A stretch of 6,992 nucleotides of DNA, from NCBI GenBank assembly GCA_027364495.1, contig DAHXPE010000298.1, positions 1 through 6,992 of the forward strand. The letters run 5' to 3'. Position numbers and translations under genes: made by a program. This document shows positions 6,892 through 6,992 of the stretch, piece by piece. Positions within the stretch are counted from its first letter, which is position 1. Each line of letters begins with the position of its first letter. The notes beneath the pieces were generated by a model, which saw nothing but the letters and a program-made list of their open reading frames with translations, had not been told where the DNA came from and searched no databases. The DNA is from Candidatus Heimdallarchaeota archaeon (lineage in GTDB: Archaea > Asgardarchaeota > Heimdallarchaeia > Hodarchaeales > LC-3).

Positions 6892-6992
6892 TTATTTTTG
6901 ATAAAATGTTGTAAATAAGTTTTTTAGATAATTTCTATCATCAATTGTATCTGAAATATGAATGATTTGATTTATTGAACCCCAACAATATT
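6892..6992 (-). CDS. C-terminal end of an unrecognised protein (partial)
   Basis: An open frame enters from the right edge and ends at TAA (6894-6892). The visible 32 residues run from YCWGSINQIIHISD through DRNYLKNLFTTFYQK. Composition is protein-like, with mixed charged and aromatic residues rather than only the Ile/Lys/Asn expected from AT-rich noise. The stop lies 18 bases before the Nep1 ATG on the same strand, as in an operon. The fragment is too short for me to assign a family. Confidence 0.5.
   Translation of the reverse strand, partial: YCWGSINQIIHISDTIDDRNYLKNLFTTFYQK

Overview
The window is AT-rich and reads as archaeal. The best taxonomic marker is a Nep1/Emg1 pseudouridine methyltransferase on the minus strand at the right, a ribosome-biogenesis protein of archaea and eukaryotes. 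Short intergenic gaps, Shine-Dalgarno-like sites and T-run 3' ends fit an archaeal chromosome. The catabolic gene content would suit a heterotrophic archaeon; an Asgard (Heimdall-like) lineage is one possibility, but this is a guess from composition and gene set.

Layout. 3-1013 (+): C-terminal two thirds of an ALDH7 (antiquitin-type) aldehyde dehydrogenase, cut by the left edge. 1014-1257: AT-rich intergenic DNA. 1258-2868 (+): carboxyltransferase (beta) subunit of methylcrotonyl-CoA carboxylase. 2865-3671 (+): a crotonase of the LiuC (methylglutaconyl-CoA hydratase) type, translationally coupled to it. 3668-4174 (-): biotin carboxyl carrier protein, whose stop overlaps the hydratase stop. 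4258-5796 (-): biotin carboxylase subunit with a destroyed 5' end. 5749-5890: a 49+44+49 bp perfect inverted repeat at the broken end. 5891-6135: no gene seen. 6136-6873 (-): Nep1. 6892-6992 (-): the C-terminal end of an unrecognised gene.

The four central genes fit one job: carboxylation of 3-methylcrotonyl-CoA by a biotin enzyme whose alpha chain is split into two polypeptides (biotin carboxylase; beta-rich domain plus biotinyl domain), then interconversion of methylglutaconyl-CoA and HMG-CoA. That is the lower leucine pathway. The ALDH7 gene alongside would suit lysine or amino-aldehyde oxidation.

The most notable feature is at 5749-5890. The missing N-terminal part of biotin carboxylase is present but in the opposite orientation, joined at an 8-bp microhomology (GGCAATTT), and its matching sequence ends abruptly at 5890. 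The simplest reading is a fold-back (template-switch) chimera in amplification or assembly, although a real inverted rearrangement cannot be excluded from sequence alone. If it is a chimera, the Nep1 side may not be a true neighbour of the leucine genes. I saw no convincing new defence, mobile or RNA system.
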